A stretch of 59,394 nt of DNA from Photobacterium aphoticum. Lineage in GTDB: Bacteria > Pseudomonadota > Gammaproteobacteria > Enterobacterales > Vibrionaceae. Below the pieces are notes generated by a model, which was not told where the DNA came from, did not search any database, and was given only the letters and a program-made list of their open reading frames with translations. The stretch's first letter is position 1. Every line of letters begins with the position of its first letter. The translations under genes and the position numbers were made by a program. Shown in pieces: positions 8,492 to 16,658 of this stretch. The stretch lies in the NCBI RefSeq assembly GCF_001029435.1, contig NZ_LDOV01000023.1, forward strand, positions 1 through 59,394, written 5' to 3'.

Positions 8492-8881
8492 TTATAAAAC
8501 GATGTCTTTCGCATTGCTTTCAAGCGTTGGCATTAATCGCCACTCGTTTGTCTGAGCCATCACATCGCTGTATGCACAGGCGACTTGCTTATTAACTTTC
8601 CCTGCATGATGGATGCGCATTTCACGGCACTTTTTCCCTAATGCTGATGTATAGGGTTTGTTTAATGTGATTTGATATTGAGGGTGAACCAACGTTGTGG
8701 CTTTGTCTTGGTTCAACGCATTCCAATATATCTTGGAAATATCAATGCCTGACAATTCAACCGATGGTGTCACTAAAGGAACCTCGGCGGCTACTTCTCT
8801 TGGTTTAGTGGCGCAAGCACTAAGTGTGAACGTTATAAATGAAACAAAGAAAATATGTTTCCATGTACCAATCTTATTCAT
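8492..8881 (-). CDS. Small lipoprotein, first gene of the capsule operon
   Basis: A 129-residue protein of unknown function. Residues 1-23 form a lipoprotein signal ending in LSAC, so the mature protein should begin with a lipidated cysteine. The following residue is Ala, which favours outer-membrane sorting. The C-terminal half contains two cysteines (KKCREMR and QVACAYSD) and a terminal LMPTLESNAKDIVL. It is the first gene after the ops-bearing leader and is followed 12 bases later by the KpsD-like gene, so a role in capsule export or anchoring is likely by context only. I do not recognise the family. Confidence 0.75.
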   Translation of the reverse strand: MNKIGTWKHIFFVSFITFTLSACATKPREVAAEVPLVTPSVELSGIDISKIYWNALNQDKATTLVHPQYQITLNKPYTSALGKKCREMRIHHAGKVNKQVACAYSDVMAQTNEWRLMPTLESNAKDIVL

Positions 8882-8887
8882 TTGGAT

Positions 8888-8929
8888 ACGCTACCGCCCG
8901 ATGATTGTTTCCGCGCCACTCATTAAACG
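8888..8929 (-). promoter_or_regulatory. Proximal JUMPstart/ops-like element
   Basis: Read leftward, the 42-base copy ends with GGGCGGTAGCGT (8899-8888), which contains the ops core GGCGGTAG. It sits six bases before the ATG of the lipoprotein gene. Ops elements pause RNA polymerase so that RfaH can load, and they lie in the leaders of polysaccharide operons. The remaining 30 bases match the second copy at 8985-9026 with six differences in total. Confidence 0.8.
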
Positions 8930-8984
8930 CATATTAAACCCGATGTTCCATTGGCAACGCTAAAGCCTTTATTTGGTTTTAGAC

Positions 8985-9026
8985 ACGCTACCGCCCGATG
9001 ATTGTCTTTACGCTATTCATTAAACG
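8985..9026 (-). promoter_or_regulatory. Distal JUMPstart/ops-like element
   Basis: Second copy of the 42-base repeat, 97 bases further upstream in the same orientation, with the identical core GGGCGGTAGCGT (8996-8985). The two copies agree at 36 of 42 positions. The promoter must lie to the right of 9026 if both copies are transcribed. Confidence 0.8.
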
Positions 9027-9496
9027 TTTGATTGAAGCCAAATTTTAATCATCGCTACCCTACCTAAATTGAATTCATGCTCATTCACACTGCAAGTTAT
9101 CGCATGCCCAGTAGGTACTTCTCGCCACTATTAAGTATTGAAACAATAGAAGCCTCAAAGCGGGGGAAATTTAGCAAAGAGGAGGGGGTTATAAAAAGTT
9201 ACAAGTGATGTACATCCAAAGTTATATGTAACAATCAAAAAAACGCTTAAAAAGCATACAAAGCCAGGCAAGAATAGACCTATGAGAACAACGACCTCGC
9301 ACAAAGGATAGACAAACAAACCATTTAAAACATGAACTTACAAAGCAAAAGCATCCATAAAAGAAATGAAACAATGATGCAACATCACCAATACAAAGAA
9401 AGTCTCTTTTAATGAATTTAAAGAACAATATAAGGAATATAATTCCGCGGAAAGTCTTTAGATCTGATCTTGTACTCTTTGTACTGGACGAAATAG
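9027..9496. other. AT-rich gap upstream of the capsule leader
   Basis: No convincing gene. Open frames here are low-complexity (for example a Phe/Cys-rich frame at 9222-9428 on the minus strand with no ribosome site). The stretch should contain the promoter of the leftward capsule operon, but I could not fix -10 and -35 boxes with confidence in such AT-rich sequence. Confidence 0.5.
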
Positions 9497-9732
9497 ATGG
9501 AGAAGAAAAAAGTCACTTACCGAACGTATAACTGGAAAAATACAATCAGTCTCTTGTCAGCCGAAATTCGCTTACTTTTAGATTCGATAAAAAGGTGATT
9601 AAAGCCTAGAATTGCTCAATTCATCATGGTCGGCGAGGCTGAAGTTTCCAGTATTCTGATACGGCAATAACGATGGCACTGATGGTGAAGAGCATCCTTC
9701 ACTTATCACTTCGTTCACTGCATGGTTTCACC
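9497..9732 (+). pseudogene. Decayed IS5-family transposase (N-terminal part)
   Basis: Translating across frames gives an IS5-type transposase start: VTYRTYNWK, then after a one-base loss YNQSLVSRNSLTFRFDKKVI, then HHGRRG, SFQYSDTAITMALMVKSI and LHLSLRSLHGF. Intact relatives read like NW..YN.SLV.RGSLTFW and GRGFQYSDTAI.TALMVK. Lesions seen are one frameshift near 9536, a TAG where Trp is expected (near 9601) and a TGA where Arg is expected (near 9633). The reading stops at LHGF, exactly where the IS1595-like element begins. The remaining two thirds of the transposase was not found on the far side. Confidence 0.75.
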
Positions 9733-10266
9733 TGATTACCACCGATCCTCAGCCAATTTGAGTAAGTTCTCAGGCATGGGTGCTGTTTGAATACTTGAGT
9801 GAATCAGGTTACCTATCATTTTTCCAAATCAAATCTGCCATTGAACTTAAATCAGAATTCAGCCAGATATCTCGGTAAATGCTTGTTGTTTATCGCATGG
9901 TAAGTTCAACATTACTTATCATCGTATTAATCCACTTTAAGTACGGTAATTCAACACAATCAGCATCACCGCCCTAATAAACGTCATCAATCTGAATTAA
10001 TCCAGAGTATTGAGATTCGTCGTCATGCTCTTTCATTGCTTTGATCAACTTGTGTCTCTACCGCCAGGCAGCATTATAAGAAACATCCAAATTACAAAAT
10101 AACGCCAACGCGGAGATCCGTTTTTCAGTACCATACAGATCGAAAAGCAATGAATAGAAATACTTTATTAAAATTGAATGATATTCTTAGGCATGATCTA
10201 ATCCTCAAGTTTTTTAACTCAAAGTCTAGTTCAGCAGGCTGATTGATGATGGTAATCAGGCAACCT
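9724..10266. mobile_element. Internally deleted IS1595-family element
   Basis: About 540 bases bounded by inverted ends: GGTTTCACCTGATTACC at 9724-9740 and its imperfect complement, GGTAATCAGGCAACC, at 10251-10265. The inner ten bases (CCTGATTACC / GGTAATCAGG) match perfectly. Between them lie fragments of an IS1595-type transposase on the minus strand. Full elements of this family are about 1 kb, so roughly half has been lost. No target-site duplication is visible. It sits inside the IS5-like remnant, so it inserted later. Confidence 0.6.
9736..10194 (-). pseudogene. IS1595-family transposase remnant
   Basis: The frame opens with MPKNIIQF (10194 leftward), typical of this family. After loss of the zinc-ribbon part it continues in another frame with LDVSYNAAWR, HKLIKAMKEHDDESQYSG and LIQIDDVY. 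It ends with NNKHLPRYLAEF, a stop, FNGRFDLEK, then MIGNLIHSSIQTAPMPENLL and LKLAEDRW before the final stop at 9736-9738, inside the terminal repeat. At least four in-frame stops and several frameshifts make it non-functional. Recognition rests on the DD(E/N)-type IQIDDVY motif and the conserved APMPE..LKLAE tail. Confidence 0.75.
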
Positions 10267-10431
10267 TGATGATCAATGCACACTGCTATTTCGCAGTCCA
10301 TTGAGAATGCAGATCAACAACGTCTCATTGATCTGCAAAAATGATATGATGGAATAAATGCAGGGCGTCTATTAATACTCTCTATTCTCTCATTAAAATG
10401 TCGTATCCAATATTCCTGATGTTGTGTACGA

Positions 10432-12387
10432 CTATTCAAGGCATATTAATAAACCACGTTCAACCAACGCACTCACAATGATTTCAGCGTGATCGAAGGC
10501 TAATCCTTCATTTTCAGTGACGGTTATAGACTGTTGTTGAGAGCCTGACAGACTCACCACAGCACAAAATTGGATCATTTGTTTATCTGCAACCGAATTT
10601 TCATTCTTCAATTTCACTCTATAAGTCACGGATCCCGCTGCACTCTGTTCTTGCTGAAGCGATAGTTCAAACCAACAACAGTCAATGGCGTCATCACCGC
10701 ATCGGGTTTGCGAAGCAGATAGTGGAATATGGGCATGAAAACTGTGGCTGATGATCCACCCTCGTGGATCACGGTTCGGCTCACTGAATACCCGCCCTGC
10801 GGTTAAGTGGATCCCCTCAATCCCTGTTTCTTCATGAAGTTCTCGCTCTGCCCCATGCTCAAGGGTTTCCGTGGGTTTAATGAAACCACCCGGCAGCGCC
10901 CAACTATTCATAAAGGGATGCGCGCCCCGTTTGATCAGTAAGAGAGACGGTTTTTCTCCACGCAAAAGCACAATATCAGCTGTAACAGAAGTTTTAGGGT
11001 ATTTTTCAAATTGGTAAGTGCTGAGAAATGTCTGCGTGTCATTTAGCTTATTCGCCATTTTTTGACTCAGTGAACACATTTCATCTTTTGAATGCTGAGA
11101 GTAAAAGAGAGGAATGATACCGTTAATGTAATTCGCCCCATACTGAGTCAACATCAAACGCTCACCCACCAGCGTCATGTATTCGCGTTCCAGCAAAAAC
11201 TGCACTTCCGCCTGAAAATAGGTGAGGAAATCGAGACCAAATCGCTGCCGGAAGCATTTAAGATCGATAAAGCCAAAATAGAATGCCACCGAGACAAACT
11301 TAGCCATGGACTCTTCTCGCGGTAAGGCATACAAATCCTGAATGGGAAATTGTCCGGCTTCAATCGCGCGTCTGTACTGCTTCATGTTTTTGGTAGCCGC
11401 CCCAGCATTGTAGGCCAGGTAATGACGACCAAATGATTGTGCCCCCAAACCCAATCCAATATACGGTGTTCCTTCAACCACACGCTTAGTCAGGTAATCG
11501 CTCGTGCCATAATTGTTGGCGATTTTGCTGAACGTATTCTTGCCGGGGTTCGCGTGATAACCCGCAGCGGTGAGCATTTCATAAGCGATATTGTATTGGT
11601 TCATCGCTTTATGGATAGACACTCCCCCTGCTTCATTTTCAATCTTGGTACCTTTGTAGCGATTGCGATATAGGGTAATAAAATCAGGGGCTAACTCGAT
11701 GGCATAACGCAATGTACGCTTAAAACTGTCACTGTCTTGTTTTAAAAAACCGTACATTAAATCGATGTTGAATTGCTCAAAACCCGCCGCCCGGATATGA
11801 TCTCTTGCCTGTAAATAAAGATGACGGCTACCTTCTCGCCCTATCTCATTCAACAATCTTTCTGACACCGTTTGGATACCCATACTGATACGGCGATAAC
11901 CCAAATCATACAATGTCGCGATTTTTTCTGGCTGTTTTGCCGCGATGGCAGGCGTAGTTTCAACACTCCACACTACTTCCTCAGGAAGAGCGAACAAGTC
12001 CGTTACTGCCTGCGTGAGACGCGTTAAGTTTTCAACAGATAATATGCTGGGTGTTCCGCCCCCTAAATCAAAACCCATAATCAGTTTATCTTTTACCAAC
12101 TGGCTGTACATCGCCATTTCCTGCAACAGTAAATCGACGTACTCGGTTTGCTCCGTTTCATCACAGCAGTCCAGCACGGTATATTCACAAAACTTACACC
12201 GTACCTGACAAAAAGGGACGTGCACATACAGTGAAAGTGCAGAAAGGGAATCCATATCGTCCGCCAGTCGCTTAGCGATATCGGTATCGACCCGAAGGTG
12301 GCGAAATGAGGTTGGCGTTAACGGGTACGCGGTATTCGTATAATGGTGAAATAATAATCCCGTATCAAAAATTTGCCTGATATCCAT
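10432..12387 (-). CDS. Radical SAM (HemN/HemW-like) protein fused to a Nudix domain
   Basis: A 651-residue two-domain protein. The N-terminal part (about 45-420) is a coproporphyrinogen-oxidase-like radical SAM domain: LYVHVPFCQVRCKFCEY carries the CX3CX2C iron-sulfur motif, followed by DLGGGTPSIL, RISMGIQTVS and FNIDLMYGF. The fourth cysteine of true HemN (CX3CX2CXC) is missing. The C-terminal part (about 470-600) is a Nudix hydrolase resembling NrtR/ADP-ribose pyrophosphatases: LLLIKRGAHPFMNSWALPGG, then the Nudix box G-x5-E-x7-REL-x-EETG and a following NRDPRGWIIS. I do not know a characterised protein with this architecture. No signal peptide, so cytoplasmic. It stands alone between mobile-element relics and rbgA. 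Substrates are unknown; haem or NAD/ADP-ribose related chemistry is only a guess from the parts. Confidence 0.85.
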   Translation of the reverse strand: MDIRQIFDTGLLFHHYTNTAYPLTPTSFRHLRVDTDIAKRLADDMDSLSALSLYVHVPFCQVRCKFCEYTVLDCCDETEQTEYVDLLLQEMAMYSQLVKDKLIMGFDLGGGTPSILSVENLTRLTQAVTDLFALPEEVVWSVETTPAIAAKQPEKIATLYDLGYRRISMGIQTVSERLLNEIGREGSRHLYLQARDHIRAAGFEQFNIDLMYGFLKQDSDSFKRTLRYAIELAPDFITLYRNRYKGTKIENEAGGVSIHKAMNQYNIAYEMLTAAGYHANPGKNTFSKIANNYGTSDYLTKRVVEGTPYIGLGLGAQSFGRHYLAYNAGAATKNMKQYRRAIEAGQFPIQDLYALPREESMAKFVSVAFYFGFIDLKCFRQRFGLDFLTYFQAEVQFLLEREYMTLVGERLMLTQYGANYINGIIPLFYSQHSKDEMCSLSQKMANKLNDTQTFLSTYQFEKYPKTSVTADIVLLRGEKPSLLLIKRGAHPFMNSWALPGGFIKPTETLEHGAERELHEETGIEGIHLTAGRVFSEPNRDPRGWIISHSFHAHIPLSASQTRCGDDAIDCCWFELSLQQEQSAAGSVTYRVKLKNENSVADKQMIQFCAVVSLSGSQQQSITVTENEGLAFDHAEIIVSALVERGLLICLE

Positions 12388-12523
12388 ATGCTTGCACTCT
12401 TAAAACGTCAATTTACTGGGCGGGGTAAATTGAAATAGAAGGAACACCGATAATACGCGCATTCATACCCATAATATTCGTATGGTTATGTAACTTCAGA
12501 GAACCTTCAAATTTTCATTGCTA

Positions 12524-12548
12524 CCAATGATGTAATTACATCTATTGG
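12524..12548. promoter_or_regulatory. Palindrome between the radical SAM-Nudix gene and rbgA
   Basis: GATGTAATTACATC (12529-12542) is a perfect 14-base palindrome. It is flanked by CCAAT on the left and, after one extra base, ATTGG on the right, extending the dyad to 24 paired bases. It lies 137 bases upstream of the leftward fusion gene and 218 upstream of rbgA, so it could be an operator for either. The cognate regulator is unknown. Confidence 0.4.
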
Positions 12549-12765
12549 ACAGCACAAGAACTCCGCCACCTATCAGATAACTGATGTTTTTTTGCACGGC
12601 ATTGGATTTTCGCTTCAGATTCAAAAGTGTTAAAATCATCACATGGATGTATTGTGGTTATGGTTTTTGTATGTGGCTTAGAGATCCCCTCTGGGAACGG
12701 ACTAAAATCTTTTGTACCCCAATGTGCGCTCCACAAGACATTAAATGCATTATTAAGGTATTCAA

Positions 12766-13713
12766 ATGAGTAACACAATCCAGTGGTTCCCGGGCCACAT
12801 GCACAAGGCGCGTAAAGAGATCGAAGAAGTGCTTCCAAAGATCGATGTGATCATCGAAGTACTGGATGCCCGCATTCCTTTCAGTAGTGAAAACCCGCTG
12901 ATCAAAACGTTCCGTGAAAAAAACAACAAGCCAGTGGTTAAGGTACTGAACAAGCGTGACTTGGCCGATCCTGAAATGACCCAACTGTGGATTGATCATC
13001 TTGAAAAAGAGCAAGGCGTAAAAGCCATTGCCATCACCACAGAAAACATCAACGAAGTAAACAAAATTACCGAACTTTGCCGCAAACTTGCGCCTAACCG
13101 CGAAGACATGGGCAAAAACATTCGTACCATGATCATGGGTATTCCGAATGTGGGTAAATCCACCATCATCAATACTCTCGCTGGCCGTTCAGTCGCGGTG
13201 ACAGGTAACCAGCCAGCGGTAACCCGTCAGCAGCAGCGTATTAACCTGCAAAACGGTATCGTACTGTCTGACACTCCAGGGATTTTGTGGCCGAAAGTAG
13301 AAAACCCACACAGTGGTTTCCGTCTGGCCGCAACCGGTGCGGTAAAAGACACGGCGATGGACTACATTGATGTGGCCTTCTTTACAGTAGAGTACTTGGC
13401 ACAGGCTTACCCTGAACTGCTAAAAGCCCGTTACGACATTGATGAAATGCCTGAATCTGAAATCGAAATGATGGAAGAGATCGGTCGTAAGCGTGGTTGT
13501 CTGAAGTCTGGTGGTCGTGTGGATCTGCACAAAGCCTCTGAAATTCTGATCAACGAACTGCGTAACGGCACACTGGGCCACATTACGATGGAACGCCCAG
13601 AGATGATCACGCAAGAGCTGATCGATGTGGCCATTGAAGCCGAGCGTAAAGCAGAAGAAAAAGCGAAAGTAAAAGAAGAGCGTCGTAAGCGTTACCTACG
13701 TAACAAGCGCTAA
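12766..13713 (+). CDS. rbgA: Ribosome biogenesis GTPase RbgA/YlqF
   Basis: Circularly permuted GTPase that in Bacillus helps late assembly of the 50S ribosomal subunit. The G motifs occur in permuted order: LNKRDLAD (G4) near residue 60, then GIPNVGKSTIINTL (G1) near 126, and SDTPGILWP (G3) near 168. The N-terminal IQWFPGHMHKARKEI is the YlqF signature. The C-terminal domain ends in a lysine/arginine-rich tail (EKAKVKEERRKRYLRNKR), suitable for RNA binding. The length, 315 residues, is normal. It is followed by a strong terminator, so it is probably monocistronic. Confidence 0.95.
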   Translation: MSNTIQWFPGHMHKARKEIEEVLPKIDVIIEVLDARIPFSSENPLIKTFREKNNKPVVKVLNKRDLADPEMTQLWIDHLEKEQGVKAIAITTENINEVNKITELCRKLAPNREDMGKNIRTMIMGIPNVGKSTIINTLAGRSVAVTGNQPAVTRQQQRINLQNGIVLSDTPGILWPKVENPHSGFRLAATGAVKDTAMDYIDVAFFTVEYLAQAYPELLKARYDIDEMPESEIEMMEEIGRKRGCLKSGGRVDLHKASEILINELRNGTLGHITMERPEMITQELIDVAIEAERKAEEKAKVKEERRKRYLRNKR

Positions 13714-13740
13714 TTCTGCATCGCGGTAATGCCTATACAA

Positions 13741-13771
13741 GCCACGAACACTGTGCGGTTCGTGGCTTTTT
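13741..13771 (+). terminator. Terminator after rbgA
   Basis: Perfect 9-base stem GCCACGAAC / GTTCGTGGC with an 8-base loop, followed by TTTTT. It starts 28 bases after the rbgA stop codon. Confidence 0.9.
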
Positions 13772-13980
13772 CACACTTGCAGCCCCCACGAAAAACAAAG
13801 AAAATACCCCTCCGTAAACATCACTTTCTGTCATAACCGCGTATAACACAGTGATATCGGAACAAATGAAACTTTTCCGGCTAACACCGGTCTGATTTCG
13901 TCAAAGGGTGTTTATTTTCAGTCTGTTGTATTTTCAACCTATAACAGAATGACAACGGTAAGGTTCACAGTAAAAAGTTT

Positions 13981-14454
13981 ATGTATTCTGCTACGACACA
14001 TCGCCGATTTGCTCAGTGCGCCTTAGGCTTAATTGCCTTGGCGATGTTTGTGTGCACCAGTCATAACCTACGCATCACCAACGTCTGCAACCTGACTGAC
14101 AATACAACGGGCAACCCGTCGGGCAATGCACCTGTGTCAAGTGCCGCCTTTTTAGATACCCAAAACCCTATCGCTCAATTTATTGCGCTGCAAATCAATG
14201 CGCTGGAAGCCAAGGCATTACAGAATACCGAACGCTCTCTGAATGAATCAGGCGCGCTCAACAAAGCCTGTACACTGACCGATCACTTAGTGCAATGGCA
14301 TTCCCCACAGCTTGATCATGGCATTTTCAATTTACTGTTTATTGTATTGGCCTTCGCCATCTTCGCCAGTGCTGGCTTGGTGGTACCGGTACTGACCGAG
14401 CCCATTGTGCCTACGCGACGGCGTCATCTTACCTTTTGTGTCTTCCGGGAATAA
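13981..14454 (+). CDS. Membrane-associated protein preceding scsB
   Basis: A 157-residue protein I do not recognise. There is a hydrophobic segment near residues 15-28 (CALGLIALAMFVCTS), which could be a signal anchor, and a second near 118-142 (FNLLFIVLAFAIFASAGLVVPVL). The loop between is polar with two cysteines (VCNLTDN and KACTLTDH), and a short basic tail follows. It precedes the scsB-like gene by 63 bases in the same direction, with no terminator between. It is therefore likely part of the same thiol-redox/metal-tolerance operon, perhaps as a periplasmic or membrane accessory protein. The function is inferred from position only. Confidence 0.7.
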   Translation: MYSATTHRRFAQCALGLIALAMFVCTSHNLRITNVCNLTDNTTGNPSGNAPVSSAAFLDTQNPIAQFIALQINALEAKALQNTERSLNESGALNKACTLTDHLVQWHSPQLDHGIFNLLFIVLAFAIFASAGLVVPVLTEPIVPTRRRHLTFCVFRE

Positions 14455-14517
14455 AACCGGCAGAGTCAACACTGGCATTGCCAGTTCTGTAATTGGTTTA
14501 TTTTTGGAGTTATCACA

Positions 14518-16626
14518 GTGAAATACCCGAACAAACACATGCACATACGCAATCCCATCATGCTACTTTTAGTGGCCGTCTTGTCCCTGTTCATCTCAAT
14601 GAATGCATGGGCAAAAACTGCGACCACCGGTTGGTTGCACAATCCGGAACACCCACCAATCCAAGTCCGTTTCATGCTAACAGGCCAAACCGATCCTGCC
14701 GCTAAAACCGTTGAAGGCCTGCTTGAAGTCCAATTGGATGACGATTGGAAAACCTACTGGCGTAGCCCGGGCGAAGGCGGTGTTGCCCCTTCTATCGACT
14801 GGTCGCTCTCAAGCAATCTCAGCAGCGTGGATTGGCACTGGCCAATGCCAAAACGTTATGAATTTTTGGGCGTAGAAACCTTAGGGTATAAACACCACAT
14901 CAATTTCCCGATGACGCTGCACATTGAAGACATGAACAAGCCGGTTTTTGTTTCTGGCAAATTGGTGATGTCTTCCTGTACAAACATCTGTGTGCTGACT
15001 GACTATGAATTGTCGCTTGGTTTTAAACCAACCGACATCGACAACAACGAAGAAGCCATGCACTTGTACAACCAAGGCATGAGCCATGTACCGCAGACGC
15101 AACCGTCTGTCACTGTTGATGCAGCGGGTTGGAATGAGAAAACGCGCGAGCTGACATTGGTCGCCACCAATACGCTGGGCTGGCAACAGCCTGATGTGTT
15201 CGTCGATGGTGAATCACAGAACGTAAAAGATGCATCCTTCCTGAAACCAACGGTAGACGTCGTCGGTAACACGTTGGTTGCCAAAATGGCCGTGAACAGC
15301 TGGTTCGGAACACCCAAACTGAACGGTGAATCCCTGAATGTCACCATCAGCGATAATGGTTTTGCGGTAGAAGAACCGGTAGTGGCAACCAATCAGCCGA
15401 TTACCGTGCCCGTTGATACCAGTGCCAATTTATGGGAAATCATCGGCTTTGCCCTACTGGGTGGGTTGATCCTCAATATCATGCCGTGTGTTTTGCCTGT
15501 ACTGGGTATGAAGCTCAGCAGCGTGATTGCCACTGAAGGCTTGGCGAGAAAACAAATCCGACTGCAGTTCTTGTCATCAGCGGCAGGCATTGTCACCTCA
15601 TTCTGGCTATTAGCTGGCTTTTTGATGGCGTTAAAACTATCAGGCCAAGCCCTTGGCTGGGGTATTCAGTTCCAGAGCCCGTACTTTATCGGCGCCATGG
15701 TGATCATCACCGTTTTGTTTGCTGCCAATATGCTGGGCTTGTTTGAAATTCGCCTTTCGAGCAACACCAATACCTGGCTGGCCACACAAGGTGATGACTC
15801 TTACGTAGGCCACTTTGTGCAAGGCATGTTCGCCACCCTATTGGCAACACCATGCAGTGCGCCCTTCTTAGGCACAGCCGTCGCGTTTGCGCTCGGCGCT
15901 GACATGATCACCCTATTTGCCATCTTTACTGCGCTGGCAGTGGGCATGGCGGCACCGTGGCTGATCATTGCCCTGTTCCCACGCTTGGCACAAATGCTGC
16001 CAAAACCGGGCGCATGGATGGATAAAGTGAAAACCCTGTTTGGCTTTATGATGCTGGCCACCAGCATTTGGTTATTGAGCCTGATGACCAACTTCCTCAG
16101 CACGGCGGTAGTGGTTCTCATCGGCGCATTGATGCTGACGATTCTGCTGTGGCGTTTGGGTAAAGCAAAAGGCCGTAAGCCAGTGATTTTCGCCCTTGTT
16201 ATGGTGGTACTGGGTGCCGGAGGCGGCTTGATTGCGGGCAGCATGACAGCGGATAACTGGTCAACACCGCTGCCACAAGATCACGCGTGGAAACCGTTAG
16301 ATGTCGACGCCATTGATGGCTACGTCAAAGCCGGTAAAACGGTAGTTGTGGATGTGACTGCTGATTGGTGTATCACCTGTAAAGTGAACAAGATGAGTGT
16401 GTTGCTGCAAGAGCCGGTTCACAGCCAACTAGGCGGTGACAATATTGTGTTGATGCGTGGCGACTGGACGAAACCGTCCGACTACATCACAGGCTATCTG
16501 CGTAATAATGGCCGTTACGGTGTACCGTTTAATATCGTCTATGGCCCGAGCGCACCAGAAGGTATTGCGTTACCTGTCATTCTGAACAATGACGTCGTGC
16601 TTGATGCCTTGAAAACGGCGCAATAA
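14518..16626 (+). CDS. scsB: ScsB-type thiol:disulfide interchange protein (DsbD family)
   Basis: Inner-membrane electron carrier that passes reducing power from cytoplasmic thioredoxin to periplasmic thiol proteins. It starts at GTG (14518) with GGAG nine bases upstream. Residues up to about 32 are a signal sequence. A periplasmic domain of about 260 residues follows, with a cysteine pair (CTNIC). The DsbD-like membrane core has the two redox motifs NIMPCVLPVLGMKL and TPCSAPFLGTAVAFALG. The C-terminal thioredoxin-like domain has VTADWCITCKVNK. The layout and length (702 residues) fit ScsB, associated with copper tolerance in Salmonella, rather than DsbD (about 565). An ScsD-like gene follows 32 bases later; scsC and scsA were not seen. 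Confidence 0.9.
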   Translation: MKYPNKHMHIRNPIMLLLVAVLSLFISMNAWAKTATTGWLHNPEHPPIQVRFMLTGQTDPAAKTVEGLLEVQLDDDWKTYWRSPGEGGVAPSIDWSLSSNLSSVDWHWPMPKRYEFLGVETLGYKHHINFPMTLHIEDMNKPVFVSGKLVMSSCTNICVLTDYELSLGFKPTDIDNNEEAMHLYNQGMSHVPQTQPSVTVDAAGWNEKTRELTLVATNTLGWQQPDVFVDGESQNVKDASFLKPTVDVVGNTLVAKMAVNSWFGTPKLNGESLNVTISDNGFAVEEPVVATNQPITVPVDTSANLWEIIGFALLGGLILNIMPCVLPVLGMKLSSVIATEGLARKQIRLQFLSSAAGIVTSFWLLAGFLMALKLSGQALGWGIQFQSPYFIGAMVIITVLFAANMLGLFEIRLSSNTNTWLATQGDDSYVGHFVQGMFATLLATPCSAPFLGTAVAFALGADMITLFAIFTALAVGMAAPWLIIALFPRLAQMLPKPGAWMDKVKTLFGFMMLATSIWLLSLMTNFLSTAVVVLIGALMLTILLWRLGKAKGRKPVIFALVMVVLGAGGGLIAGSMTADNWSTPLPQDHAWKPLDVDAIDGYVKAGKTVVVDVTADWCITCKVNKMSVLLQEPVHSQLGGDNIVLMRGDWTKPSDYITGYLRNNGRYGVPFNIVYGPSAPEGIALPVILNNDVVLDALKTAQ

Positions 16627-16658
16627 ATACGGCATCAAGGCGCAATCAAGGAATTGAG

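Noticed and set aside
9050..9066. A third ops-like sequence (GGTAGGGTAGCGAT read leftward)
   Set aside because: It lacks the GGCGGTAG core; only GGTAGCG is shared.
9222..9428. 68-codon Phe/Cys-rich frame on the minus strand
   Set aside because: No ribosome site, low complexity, in a relic region; likely chance in AT-rich DNA.
9594..9626. KPRIAQF in one frame, looking like an IS5 transposase start
   Set aside because: The neighbouring frame gives a better continuous alignment (FDKKVIKA-stop-NCSIHHGRRG), so the resemblance is accidental.
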